47,040 nt of DNA, from NCBI GenBank assembly GCA_964608735.1, contig CAZSPL010000006.1, positions 1 through 47,040 of the forward strand. The letters are read 5' to 3'. Shown here piece by piece: positions 17,262 to 26,091 of this stretch (the stretch's first letter is position 1; each line of letters starts with the position of its first letter). The position numbers and the translations under genes are program-made. This DNA is from CAZSPL01 sp964608735. Lineage in GTDB: Bacteria > JAJVIF01 > JAPKYR01 > CAZSPL01. Under the pieces are notes generated by a model. That model ran no database searches and had not been told where the DNA came from. It worked only from the letters and a program-made list of their open reading frames with translations.

Positions 17262-19316
17262 ATGGACAGGAATTTTCTACCCGGCCCCGAAGGGCGGGAT
17301 TCAATCAAGAAGCGCCTTGTTAAGGAACTCCGGCGCGAACTTCCCCCGAGTCTTGAAAAGCGCCTCGACGGCATCCTCGACGCCGCGCTCGGATTTCATC
17401 CGCTGAATGCAATTCCCCACGGTGAACCATCGTTTGACTTCCGCTCCCTCGCGGGCGAGGACCTTGTGCCCGCGCGCGACGACAGTTTCGGCGCGGCGGA
17501 TTTCCTCAAGGTGAGCCAGGTATTCGAGCGCTCGCTCGTGGGGCTGATATCGAAGTCGGAGCTTCACGGCGATGACCGCACCCGCTTTGTATCGGATATC
17601 CAGGCGTTTTTCGACGCTTTCGACACCGCGCTGCTTTCGCAGCTCGAGGAAGAATTGGTCGACCGGGGGCTGCTTCGTCCGGCACCGACCACCCAGGCCG
17701 AGCCGGCGACCGATATTCTGAGGAAGCTCGGGCTCACTCGCGACCTCGCCGATGAGATGACCGACCCGGTGCTTCTGACAATCGCGGGACGGCTTGTTTA
17801 TTCCAATGCCGCCGCGGATTCGGTCTTCCCCAACCCCAAGGACCGCGAATCATGCTGCGGCGCGAACGGCCCTATCGGCGAGTATCTTCTCCCCGGGTCA
17901 TCGGAACCGGGCGTATGGAATCGCCGGAGAATTACGCTCCCGTATTTCGACGAGCCCGGGAGAGAGACACTTGCCGCATGGAAGAGCGCCGGTACGCCGG
18001 ATGGACTCGCGACGGTCATCATCCTTCTCGGGGCCGGGAAACCTGAGGAGCAGTTGCAACGCATCAACCGGCTTACGAGGGAGAAGCGCCGGTTCCGTAC
18101 GCTCTACCGCTTGAGCAAGGAGCTTCTCGGGGGCTCGGACCTCGAAAGCCTGTTCGAGAGCGTATCCAAAGAGCTTGGCGCGGAAGTCCAGTATGACGCC
18201 ATAATGCTGCATCTGCACAAACCGGCCGACAGCCGCGCCCTTTTTCACCTGACAACCCCGCTTCCGCCTGAAGCCCTTGACCTCCTGCTCGAGAATTCCG
18301 TATCCACGTTGGACGCCTTCGTTGTCGGGGCCGAACCGTCGAATGTGCGCAAGTCGCTCATGAACCCGGATATGCTCGATTCGTCGGTGAGCCTCGAAGT
18401 TAGATCCGGCAACCTTTTCATATTCCCGATCACCACCCGCGACAGCGTGCTCGGCTCGCTCGGAGTGTACCGGTCGAACGACACGCCGGTATCCGATGAC
18501 GACCTGCACCTGTTTTCGACATTCTCAAACCAGCTCTCGCTTTCCCTGCAAAACCTGTCGGCGTTCGAGGGCATGCGGAAGCTCCTGAGAAACAACAGGG
18601 AGCAGATCGATCTCGCAAGGCGCGTGCAGCTTGAGCTTCTGCCCGAGGCCGAGACATTCAGCCGCCTGAAATTCCGCACGCTGTTCCGTCCGGCGACCGG
18701 TTTATCGGGGGATTTCTACCACTTTTTCCGGCAGGACGGGTATGAGGGCCTGGTAATCGGCGACGCATCCGGCCACGGCATCTCGGCATCGTTGATTATG
18801 GCGGCCGCGCTGGCATCGTTCCAGGATGCCTGCTCCGACCCGGGATGCGAGCCGGACAGCATTCTGTACAAGGCGAATTCCGCGCTGAAAAATGTCCTTG
18901 CCGAGGATTTCTTCGTGGTGGCTCTCGTGTTCGTCGTGGATCCCGTAACCCTCATCGCGAAATATGCCACCGCCGGCCAGGCGGGGCCGTTCCTGCTGAA
19001 GCCCGATGGTAAAATGGATTTACTGAAGCCCGCCGGCATTCCGCTCGGGATGTTCGAGGAGCCTTTATCATATGATATAGACAGCATCGCGCTGCATCCA
19101 GGCGACAGGCTGCTCTTCTTCACCGACGGCGCCATCGAAAACCGCAACGGGATGGGCGAATTGTATGGCCTGAACAGGCTGCGCAAATCGGTGAAACGGG
19201 GGATATTCCTCGACGGGGATGAGCTGCTTGCGTCGGTAACCGAAGAAATCGCCGATTTCATAGGGGATGCAAGTTATGCCGATGACCTCACACTGGTGCT
19301 GATGGAAGTCGATTGA
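17262..19316 (+). CDS. PAS-GAF-SpoIIE (PP2C-type) protein serine phosphatase
   Basis: 684 residues. An N-terminal helical region is followed by a PAS-like segment (about 160-270, DPVLLTIAGRLVYSNAAA), a GAF-like domain (about 285-435) and a SpoIIE/RsbU phosphatase domain (about 445-684). In the phosphatase the metal-binding motifs are intact: SGDF (482-485), GDASGHG (500-506), TDG (621-623) and ADDLTLV. Such proteins dephosphorylate anti-anti-sigma factors in partner-switching cascades. No STAS or HATPase kinase gene is adjacent, but a sigma factor and a zinc-motif/HD-GYP protein follow. The ATG at 17262 is preferred over TTG at 17259 because AAGGGA ends five bases before it. A weak promoter (TTGGCG, 18 bases, TACAAT) overlaps the end of the previous gene. 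Confidence 0.9.
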   Translation: MDRNFLPGPEGRDSIKKRLVKELRRELPPSLEKRLDGILDAALGFHPLNAIPHGEPSFDFRSLAGEDLVPARDDSFGAADFLKVSQVFERSLVGLISKSELHGDDRTRFVSDIQAFFDAFDTALLSQLEEELVDRGLLRPAPTTQAEPATDILRKLGLTRDLADEMTDPVLLTIAGRLVYSNAAADSVFPNPKDRESCCGANGPIGEYLLPGSSEPGVWNRRRITLPYFDEPGRETLAAWKSAGTPDGLATVIILLGAGKPEEQLQRINRLTREKRRFRTLYRLSKELLGGSDLESLFESVSKELGAEVQYDAIMLHLHKPADSRALFHLTTPLPPEALDLLLENSVSTLDAFVVGAEPSNVRKSLMNPDMLDSSVSLEVRSGNLFIFPITTRDSVLGSLGVYRSNDTPVSDDDLHLFSTFSNQLSLSLQNLSAFEGMRKLLRNNREQIDLARRVQLELLPEAETFSRLKFRTLFRPATGLSGDFYHFFRQDGYEGLVIGDASGHGISASLIMAAALASFQDACSDPGCEPDSILYKANSALKNVLAEDFFVVALVFVVDPVTLIAKYATAGQAGPFLLKPDGKMDLLKPAGIPLGMFEEPLSYDIDSIALHPGDRLLFFTDGAIENRNGMGELYGLNRLRKSVKRGIFLDGDELLASVTEEIADFIGDASYADDLTLVLMEVD

Positions 19317-19403
19317 AGCCCCGGGCAGCCGCATTCGGAAGCCTTTTTTTACCTCTGATATCATCTTATAAAGAAAATTTCCGAAAAATTACCAATTTTA
19401 TAC

Positions 19404-19433
19404 TTGTACTGACCTGCTGTCGTCGGGTATAAT
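19404..19433 (+). promoter_or_regulatory. Promoter of the sigma-factor gene
   Basis: TTGTAC (19404-19409), an 18-base spacer, and a perfect TATAAT (19428-19433). Transcription would start near 19440, which rules out the in-frame ATG at 19434 as the translation start. Confidence 0.7.
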
Positions 19434-19436
19434 ATG

Positions 19437-19475
19437 GACAGGAAAAAGGCAGCCTGTCTGTCTTTTTTATTTTTT
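19437..19475 (+). terminator. Leader hairpin with U-tract (possible attenuator) ahead of the sigma-factor gene
   Basis: GACAGG (19437-19442) pairs with CCTGTC (19453-19458); then come TGTC, a run of six T, AT and five more T. The geometry is that of a weak intrinsic terminator in the 5' leader, ending about ten bases before the first plausible start codon at 19485. The predicted transcription start falls inside the left arm, so only ACAGG/CCTGT may form. Either an attenuator or simply a U-rich leader. Confidence 0.45.
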
Positions 19476-19484
19476 AGCAAGGGT

Positions 19485-20102
19485 ATGATTGAAAGCATGG
19501 GTAATCTGAGTGCCTCGGAACTAACTAAGCTCAGCGAAGAGGAACTTATCCAGAGATGTTGCTCCGGTGAGGACGACGCCTGGAAGATTCTCTATGAGCG
19601 GTTCTACTCCTACATCTTCCACCTGGTGAAGGGCAAAAACTACCAATTCACAATGCAGGACACGCAGGATATCACCCACGAGGTCTTCATGGACCTCATC
19701 AAGGGCATCTCCTCGTTCCAGAAGAAGTCCATCCTCAAAACCTACATCCACTCCCTGACCCTGAACCGGGTGCGACAGCATTTCAGGAAGAACCTTACCA
19801 TCAAGCGCGGCGGCACGGTCGAGAAGATAAGCCTCGAGGATGTCGACATCGACCTCGCCGACCACCAGACCATCGCACCCGATTTCGCCATCATGCGAAA
19901 GCAGGAAGTGCTGAACCTGCGCGACAAGATGATGGCGCTGCCGTCGAATCTCCGCAAGGTCATCCAGCTTCGCTACGAGCGTAATTACAAGTACAAGGAA
20001 ATAGCCGACGAGATGGACATCCCCGAGGGTTCCGTCGGCGCGCTCATCCAGAAAGCGTTGCTTCGCCTGCGGGAATTGATAGCACAGGGCTTCGAAGGTT
20101 AA
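19485..20102 (+). CDS. ECF-like sigma-70 family RNA polymerase sigma factor
   Basis: About 205 residues (201 if the ATG at 19497 is used). Region 2 spans about 20-105, with the DTQDITHEVFMDLIKG helix matching the -10-binding core. Region 4 spans about 145-200: LPSNLRKVIQLRYERNYKYKEIADEM followed by IPEGSVGALIQKAL, a helix-turn-helix for the -35 element. There is no region 3, as expected of an extracytoplasmic-function type sigma. The gene has its own promoter and lies between a SpoIIE-type phosphatase and a protein with a zinc anti-sigma-like motif fused to HD-GYP. That neighbour, 75 bases downstream, is the natural candidate for its anti-sigma factor. Confidence 0.9.
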   Translation: MIESMGNLSASELTKLSEEELIQRCCSGEDDAWKILYERFYSYIFHLVKGKNYQFTMQDTQDITHEVFMDLIKGISSFQKKSILKTYIHSLTLNRVRQHFRKNLTIKRGGTVEKISLEDVDIDLADHQTIAPDFAIMRKQEVLNLRDKMMALPSNLRKVIQLRYERNYKYKEIADEMDIPEGSVGALIQKALLRLRELIAQGFEG

Positions 20103-20177
20103 CATCACCTCTTAATATCAAGATACTATTTCCGGGATACGCGGGAATGCGATTCGGCGTGATTCCGGGGATTTTTT

Positions 20178-21620
20178 ATGTCTGAATTCTGTGAAAAAAT
20201 CGACAGGGAAGGACTGCTCATCCGGCTCCTCGACAGGGAGCTCAACGCATCCGATGAGGATGAGGTCCTCGACCATCTGCACGAATGCTCCGATTGCCTC
20301 GCCAAGGTGGCAAAACTTCTCATAACCAGCGATCAGCTCAAGGGGGAATCGTCAATCGCCGGGGACGCGACGCAAGCCGACCCCCATAAATCCTTGGAGC
20401 CGGACATCATAGGGTTGGCTCTCGAACCCAGAGGCAGCCCGAAGGAGGCCAGGATGGCTCCAACCAGCGGCAGACATGACCTTGTCAAGACTGGGAAGAT
20501 AAAGGTGGATGATTTGCCGATCGGGGTGACGCTGGAGTACAGCCTTTTCGACACCGAGGGACATCTGCTTGTCGCGAGCAACACCCCGCTTACCGAGGCG
20601 ATAATCGACAGCATCAGGCGGCGAGGGGTAAGCGAGGTCACGGTGCGACGTTCGGCCCCGCTGATGGGCTCTGCATTCCAGCGCGAGGCTTGCGCTTTCA
20701 AGGGACGTCCCGACCGTGCGTTTTATACGGTTCTTTCTAACGGTGGCGCTCCCGCCGCGGTATCGGTGCTCGCAAGGCAGATGGCAGTGGAATCATTGAA
20801 GCGCGCATTCCTGAGCGTGGCTCCCGACGCCGCTATCGACACTGATGAAGTGCGCGATACATGCAACGAAGTCGTCGACGACCTCATCGGTGATGAAATC
20901 GTCAGCCCGAGTATAATCGACATCTACCTCACCGACTCATCCCTCTACCATCACAGCATGAACGTGATGATGGTCTTCACCGCTGTATGCGGCGTGCTCG
21001 GACTGCCGAAGCGGGCGGTGAAGTCATACGCGGCGGGCGCGATGCTTCACGACATCGGGCGCGTGCTGCTCAGGAAAATCGCCGGGGAGCTTGAATCGAA
21101 GCAGATTAATGTCGAGAAGTTGCATGCCGAGGCGGGATATAAATACATGAAAGGGCTCGGGGCGTTCGGCCCCGAGGTTACCAACGCGGTACGAAACCAC
21201 CACGAGCGGCTCGACGGGCGGGGGTTCCCGAGGCACGTGCACAACAGCGAACTCGATGAATACGTCCAGGCGCTGATACTCTCGAATTTTTACGACAACC
21301 GCACATGGGACCACTCGCGCGAGCTGAAGAACGGGTTCCACCGTACCGCGAATCTCATAATACAGCAATCGGGAAAACTCGTTTCCGCGCGTGTCGTCGA
21401 GGCATTCCTGAACGCGTTCGGGCATCATCCCCCGGGAAGCTGGGTGAAGCTTTCATCGGGCGAAGCGGGGATGGTGGTGCAGGCGACGCCGTTCAAGCCG
21501 CGGCGTCCCACCGTGCATTTATACTACGACCATTTCGGCGAACGACTGGCCGAATCGGTGCCGCTCGATTTATCGGAGCCGGGCATGCCCGCCATCGTCG
21601 GACGGCTTGAGCTGGCGTAA
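20178..21620 (+). CDS. Zinc anti-sigma-like motif fused to HD-GYP phosphodiesterase
   Basis: 480 residues. The first 50 carry His33-x3-Cys37-x2-Cys40 (HLHECSDC), the zinc-binding pattern of ZAS/zf-HC2 anti-sigma domains, followed by a helix. After a low-complexity linker (55-105) comes the small beta domain usual before HD-GYP domains (about 110-157). The HD-GYP domain covers about 235-420: LHDIGR with His291-Asp292, the NHHERLDG segment (His341, His342), and DGRGFP (346-351), where the family name motif reads GFP in place of GYP. HD-GYP enzymes hydrolyse c-di-GMP. There is no membrane helix, so the protein is cytoplasmic. Position after the sigma-factor gene suggests a cytosolic anti-sigma sensor controlled by c-di-GMP. 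Catalytic activity is likely but not certain given the GFP variant. Confidence 0.9.
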   Translation: MSEFCEKIDREGLLIRLLDRELNASDEDEVLDHLHECSDCLAKVAKLLITSDQLKGESSIAGDATQADPHKSLEPDIIGLALEPRGSPKEARMAPTSGRHDLVKTGKIKVDDLPIGVTLEYSLFDTEGHLLVASNTPLTEAIIDSIRRRGVSEVTVRRSAPLMGSAFQREACAFKGRPDRAFYTVLSNGGAPAAVSVLARQMAVESLKRAFLSVAPDAAIDTDEVRDTCNEVVDDLIGDEIVSPSIIDIYLTDSSLYHHSMNVMMVFTAVCGVLGLPKRAVKSYAAGAMLHDIGRVLLRKIAGELESKQINVEKLHAEAGYKYMKGLGAFGPEVTNAVRNHHERLDGRGFPRHVHNSELDEYVQALILSNFYDNRTWDHSRELKNGFHRTANLIIQQSGKLVSARVVEAFLNAFGHHPPGSWVKLSSGEAGMVVQATPFKPRRPTVHLYYDHFGERLAESVPLDLSEPGMPAIVGRLELA

Positions 21621-21653
21621 CACACCGGGAAATCAGAATTCAAGAGCGAATCA

Positions 21654-22796
21654 CTACGGGGGATCGAGGACTACGATGGCGTCGTCGAGGGGAGCTGTAA
21701 GGTATATCTTTTCACCTACGGGATCATAAAGAATATCTGAATAAAGGCAAAAAGGCGCTATCAGCCATTCGGAATAGGCATTTGTTGCTAAATCTATGAC
21801 GGCCATCCTGAAATGAGTTTTTCCATCAGATTTCCTCGTCCAAAGAGTGGCATATAATCGGCTGTTAGCAACATCCTCAGCCATTTCATCCCCACCTCCT
21901 TCAGGATTTGGGTTAGTTATCGGGCTTGGATCAGTAATATACCATTGCTCAATTCCATCAGTCTGCACATTTATAAGTGCCATGCCAACACCGTCATCAG
22001 AATCCGAACGAAAACCAACCATTACATAGGTATCGCCATTAAGCGCGTATGAGGTGTTTTGCTCTTCGCCATACGGTACTGGCAAGGTTGCCTCTATAGA
22101 CAAATCCGTCACATTGACAATATAGCATGTCGATCCTATTGTTGTTTCATCCGAACCATATAATTCTCGATTGGAAAGAAGTGGTGACATTACAACAAGC
22201 TTCCCGCCCTGGTAGGACAAACCTGACTCGAGCGCAACAGACAGGCTAGCCGTCCTGGTTAGAGTGAAATCAGTAAGCCTGACCTCGAACAACCTTCCTG
22301 TGCCGATATGAGAAGAATGCTCACCCAATCCCCAGGATTCATCAAATTCGGGCCAGGTCCCACCCGAAATATAGAGGTATTCTCCCGAGTCATCAATGGC
22401 AACCTGATACACATTTGCGGGAGTTAAATCGATGGTTGCAATTTGCCCGGTATCCGTGTTTATACGAGATAATTTGCCTTGGTTTGTATCCCCTGGATTA
22501 TATACACAATATATATAATCACCGTCTGTTCCTATTTCCATATCATAAACATAATAATTGAATTCCAGTGTTTTTATAATCTCCATCGTAGATTTATTTA
22601 TTACTTCTATCCCATCCGTGCTCGCCGCATATATTAGGGCGTTATCCGGCGCGAACAGAAGGAGATATGGTTTCTTGCCAATATAATGATAAAATTCATC
22701 GGAAGCGAAAGTAGCTTTGCTCCTCATGAAAGAGATTACGCATCCTATTATGATGGCTGCCAGAATGACAAGGAATATAATAATTGATTTTCTCAT
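21654..22796 (-). CDS. Membrane-anchored YVTN-like beta-propeller protein
   Basis: 380 residues. The N-terminus has one hydrophobic helix (4-23) with IIGC (Cys19), which could be a lipobox or just a membrane anchor. The rest consists of repeating strands of the YVTN type (LLLFAPDNALIYAAS, VYQVAIDDSGEYLYISGG, SDILYDPVGEKIYLT), predicting a seven-bladed propeller outside the membrane. AAAGGAG stands eight bases before the ATG. It begins 20 bases after the stop of the giant lipoprotein gene, so the two form an operon. The codons are AT-richer than in neighbouring genes. Role unknown; a binding partner for the giant lipoprotein is possible. Confidence 0.75.
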   Translation of the reverse strand: MRKSIIIFLVILAAIIIGCVISFMRSKATFASDEFYHYIGKKPYLLLFAPDNALIYAASTDGIEVINKSTMEIIKTLEFNYYVYDMEIGTDGDYIYCVYNPGDTNQGKLSRINTDTGQIATIDLTPANVYQVAIDDSGEYLYISGGTWPEFDESWGLGEHSSHIGTGRLFEVRLTDFTLTRTASLSVALESGLSYQGGKLVVMSPLLSNRELYGSDETTIGSTCYIVNVTDLSIEATLPVPYGEEQNTSYALNGDTYVMVGFRSDSDDGVGMALINVQTDGIEQWYITDPSPITNPNPEGGGDEMAEDVANSRLYATLWTRKSDGKTHFRMAVIDLATNAYSEWLIAPFCLYSDILYDPVGEKIYLTAPLDDAIVVLDPP

Positions 22797-22816
22797 TTAC
22801 ACTACTCCTTTAAGAA

Positions 22817-25800
22817 TCAATTCGCACTATATTTGTATATTTTCCATATAGGGTCGCAGTATTTAAACCACATAAAAGAAGAGTGGCCGGGAGTTTTTTT
22901 AAGGTAATACATATATCCTATGTCAATAGCCCTACCTGAACATATCATATATTCCGGCCACTCAAATTCTCTTGCCAGCTTACAGTGAGATTCCATCCAA
23001 GCCCAAATAAACTTATCCCCGGAACGACTTACTGCCCAATAGTCACTACAGGGAGTCAGCGTTTCATTCATAATACCGTTAAAATAAGGAGCGCATAGTG
23101 CAGATATTGACGTTCTTCCCATGCCCAAATATGATTGGTCTATGTCTACCTTAGCGCCATAGCCGGCTATCCCCAATAACTTCTGAGAATATATTAGTTC
23201 CGCCCAATAATTTGGCCAACCTATGCCATCGTCAAGCTGCCAGCATGCAATATTTATCCACCAATCAGTTGCGCTGAAATTGTTGAATTCATATGATCTA
23301 AACCTTGCATCCCAAAACGCTGGGTTTGTCGCATCATCAGTGATGGGTAAACATCCAGTTGAATACTCTCCATCAGAAGCTCTACGATAGAAATGGCCGA
23401 TATATGGTGTTAAAGGACCAGAGCCATTATCAAGGTCAATACCGCCGTGAGAAACGGAGACAAAGAGATCACCGCCTGATTGCACAGAGACTTCTGTTTC
23501 AGCCCCGTTCTCGCCAGCCTTCAGTTCTAGTTTGCCAGTGCCGCCGAGTTTGAGGTCATTGAACACGTTGAGCACGTTTCCGGCAGGATCATATCGACCT
23601 CTTTTATTTCCATATTGAAAAGCATTAGAAATATCAACAGCTTGATGGCAGGACAGGGCCGATGAATAATCATCCTGGAATTCCTCTGGCAGTAAATGAT
23701 CGCGGTGAGACATGTATAGAACAGGCCAATCGCCAAGTTGATTTTCCTCTTCCTGACTGTTGGTGTAATCGTCGTCTGAAACTATGAGCAATGAAGGTGA
23801 AATGTCTTCGCTCATATATGTCAATCCCGGGCCACGCATATAGAAATCGAGACAGTCTTTCGCGGGGATACCAAACAGCTCACACAATTTTTGGTACCTA
23901 ACATCCCCCTCCTTCAATCGATATGCATAGAAATTGCAGGTCCTCTCGCAGCCGATTGGAAGATGAGGCTCGTTCAAGGGGCTGTTTGTGGCTACCACTT
24001 GTATAGATTCAGGGGGAGTGCCGTGCCAGATGACAGCCGCGGCAAACTCAATATTAGCGACATATGCATTGCCATCCCAATATCTGGCAAATGAGGGGCC
24101 GTCGAAGTAGTCAGCTCCCAACAAACGGAAATTGTTAGGATTAGATGGGTCCACAAATTGCTGGTAGGCCTTAATGCCCATGACATAGGGACCCATTGCT
24201 GAAGGGAGTAGATCCTCTGAACGTCTCCAGTTGCCATGATAGCTATCATCAACGGCTTGATCCTCAACCCTTACGCGGAGGAAATCTATGTCATCTAAAT
24301 CTTCAAGTCCATCGCCAAAGTGTTCGTTAAGTATCCAGTAGTTCAACTCGTATTCATTGTATGATTGCCCGTCGTTAAGTAACTGATAATTCTTATCCGG
24401 GTCCGGCCAAGGTATATGTTCGTTAGGAGCGGTTTCTATTTTATCGAACCGAGCCATGAAGGCAATCCCCACTGTACCCGGCACAAATTCCTCATCTATC
24501 CCGTATTCAAGCGCAAAAGGCGAATAATTGCCTTTGAGGTTATGATTATCTCTCGCGAATGCAAGAATAACCATTTTGCATGGATCATCACGTAAGGGAT
24601 CAACAAATGCCTGCTCAAAATCACTCCGGTCTCCACCACCGATATAATGTGCCTCTCCAAAGGCGGGGTTGTCATAAGCGTCGAGGATATCGGTGATCGC
24701 CTTTGCGGCGTCGGGGCCGTTTAAAAGGGCCGGGGTCCCTTCAATGAAATCGGGAGGAGTGATATCGGCGTCAGTGAAGTTACACCCTATGCAGCCTTTT
24801 AGAGTTTCGAAACCTTCTCCCCCGGGTTCATTCTGGGGAATGCAATCCGCGGCGACCAGCGCAAAATATTCATGATTCTCATTCCGGTTGAATTCCAACG
24901 TGTGATAGCCGAGGGAAACGAGTGAGAAACCCTTTAACGCAGTGGATGTTTCATCATAATCATAAGGATCGACGAGGGCAAAAGGAAAATCCCATGGGTC
25001 GGCATTATCAACAGGTGTTTTTACATCAAAGCCCCAATCAAGAGCCGTGTCGCACGGGGGCGCTCCGGCCGCCTCGATTCGATAGCAACAAGCGTTTTGT
25101 TCCCCTTGCTCGTATGAGTGATAGCCCTCATTATCGTAAACATTGATATCACATACGCAATGCGGAGGCGGGGCCTGGGCCGCGCGTTCGCCGGTTCTGT
25201 TGGCGAAGTTGCCCTGCGAATATTTGCTCAAGCCGCGCGAACCGTTGAAATTGAATTCTATCTTCGGCACGGCTTTTACCGAGGACAGGGAATCGTTCTT
25301 TATCCTGACGAGTGCGGTAAGACCGCCATTGATCAATTCGATATCCGATAGGACATCATTGAAATCGCCGATGGACCAGTTCATCTTGCTCTCGGCAATG
25401 TCCTTGTTCAAGGGCTTATCAAAGAACAACAGGTAAAACCCCTCTTCATCATTCCCGAGGCATGATGTAATCCGCGCGGGCTCGGTGCACACTTCGAATT
25501 CCAGCGCCCTTGCCTGAGGATACGATGCCTGAGGCCAGAAAATTATGGATATATGGTGGTAGCCCGGTTCAAGGGCCTTTGCAGGCTGGAAGTATACTTC
25601 ATTCGCGCCGATGAGCTTTACGGGAACCGGCTGATCATCGATGCAAGCGCCGAAATCCTCATCCCCGGGAATATAACCGTCCCCTTCTTCAAGCGCAACA
25701 TGGAATACGGGGAGCGTGTTGATAACCCATGATTCGCCCCTCATTCCATTATAGAAGCCGTCGCATGTAATCTGTCCCATGGGCTTAACGTGCGCGGGCG

Positions 25801-25968
25801 GAGAGCATCCCGGTGGATAAGTCCAGTTTTCGTGATTTATTTCTCCGCCCCCCCGCCCGTGTGAATATTGGAATCCGTCTCACCCGGCACCAGTCCGGAT
25901 GACGAACAGCTTGAGATAAAGGGAAGGCATAGAAGGAGGAAAGCGGCAGTGAAAATTCGACTTATCAT
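22817..25968 (-). CDS. Giant lipoprotein with DUF6345/clan-CD-like region, frameshifted in a G7 tract
   Basis: The long uninterrupted frame (987 codons from ATG 25780) has no ribosome binding site or signal peptide. The same frame is open further upstream and reads NHENWTYPPGCSPP. In another frame, an ATG at 25968 behind AGGGG starts a clear lipoprotein signal (MISRIFTAAFLLL, lipobox I-S-S-C) that ends at a stop 25837-25839, just past a run of seven G. One extra G in the run (25848-25854) joins both into a single protein of about 1050 residues with a Gly linker. The C-terminal third has SVSHGG (His778 counted from 25780) and INIACWQ (Cys846), each after a hydrophobic strand, the arrangement of clan CD cysteine peptidases and similar to DUF6345 proteins. 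The rest is unknown. Sequencing error or phase variation are both possible. Confidence 0.7.
25848..25854. repeat. Homopolymer C7 (G7 on the coding strand), site of apparent frameshift
   Basis: Seven C on the plus strand sit exactly where the lipoprotein signal frame and the main frame of the giant lipoprotein gene part. Eight would restore one frame. Tracts of this kind change length by slipped-strand pairing and are also common sites of sequencing error. Confidence 0.7.
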
Positions 25969-26091
25969 TCGGCACCCCTGTCGCGAAACATCTATCCTGA
26001 AGCATACCATGATTATCAATCCTGAACAATACCCGGCATCCTCGCATCCAAATATTGGAAAGCGATGAAAATTCTGAATTTGAGGAAGGCG

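Noticed and set aside
19434..19484. Longer N-terminus of the sigma factor from ATG 19434
   Set aside because: The ATG overlaps the -10 TATAAT, and the extra residues (rich in F, L, C) would come from the leader hairpin and U-tract.
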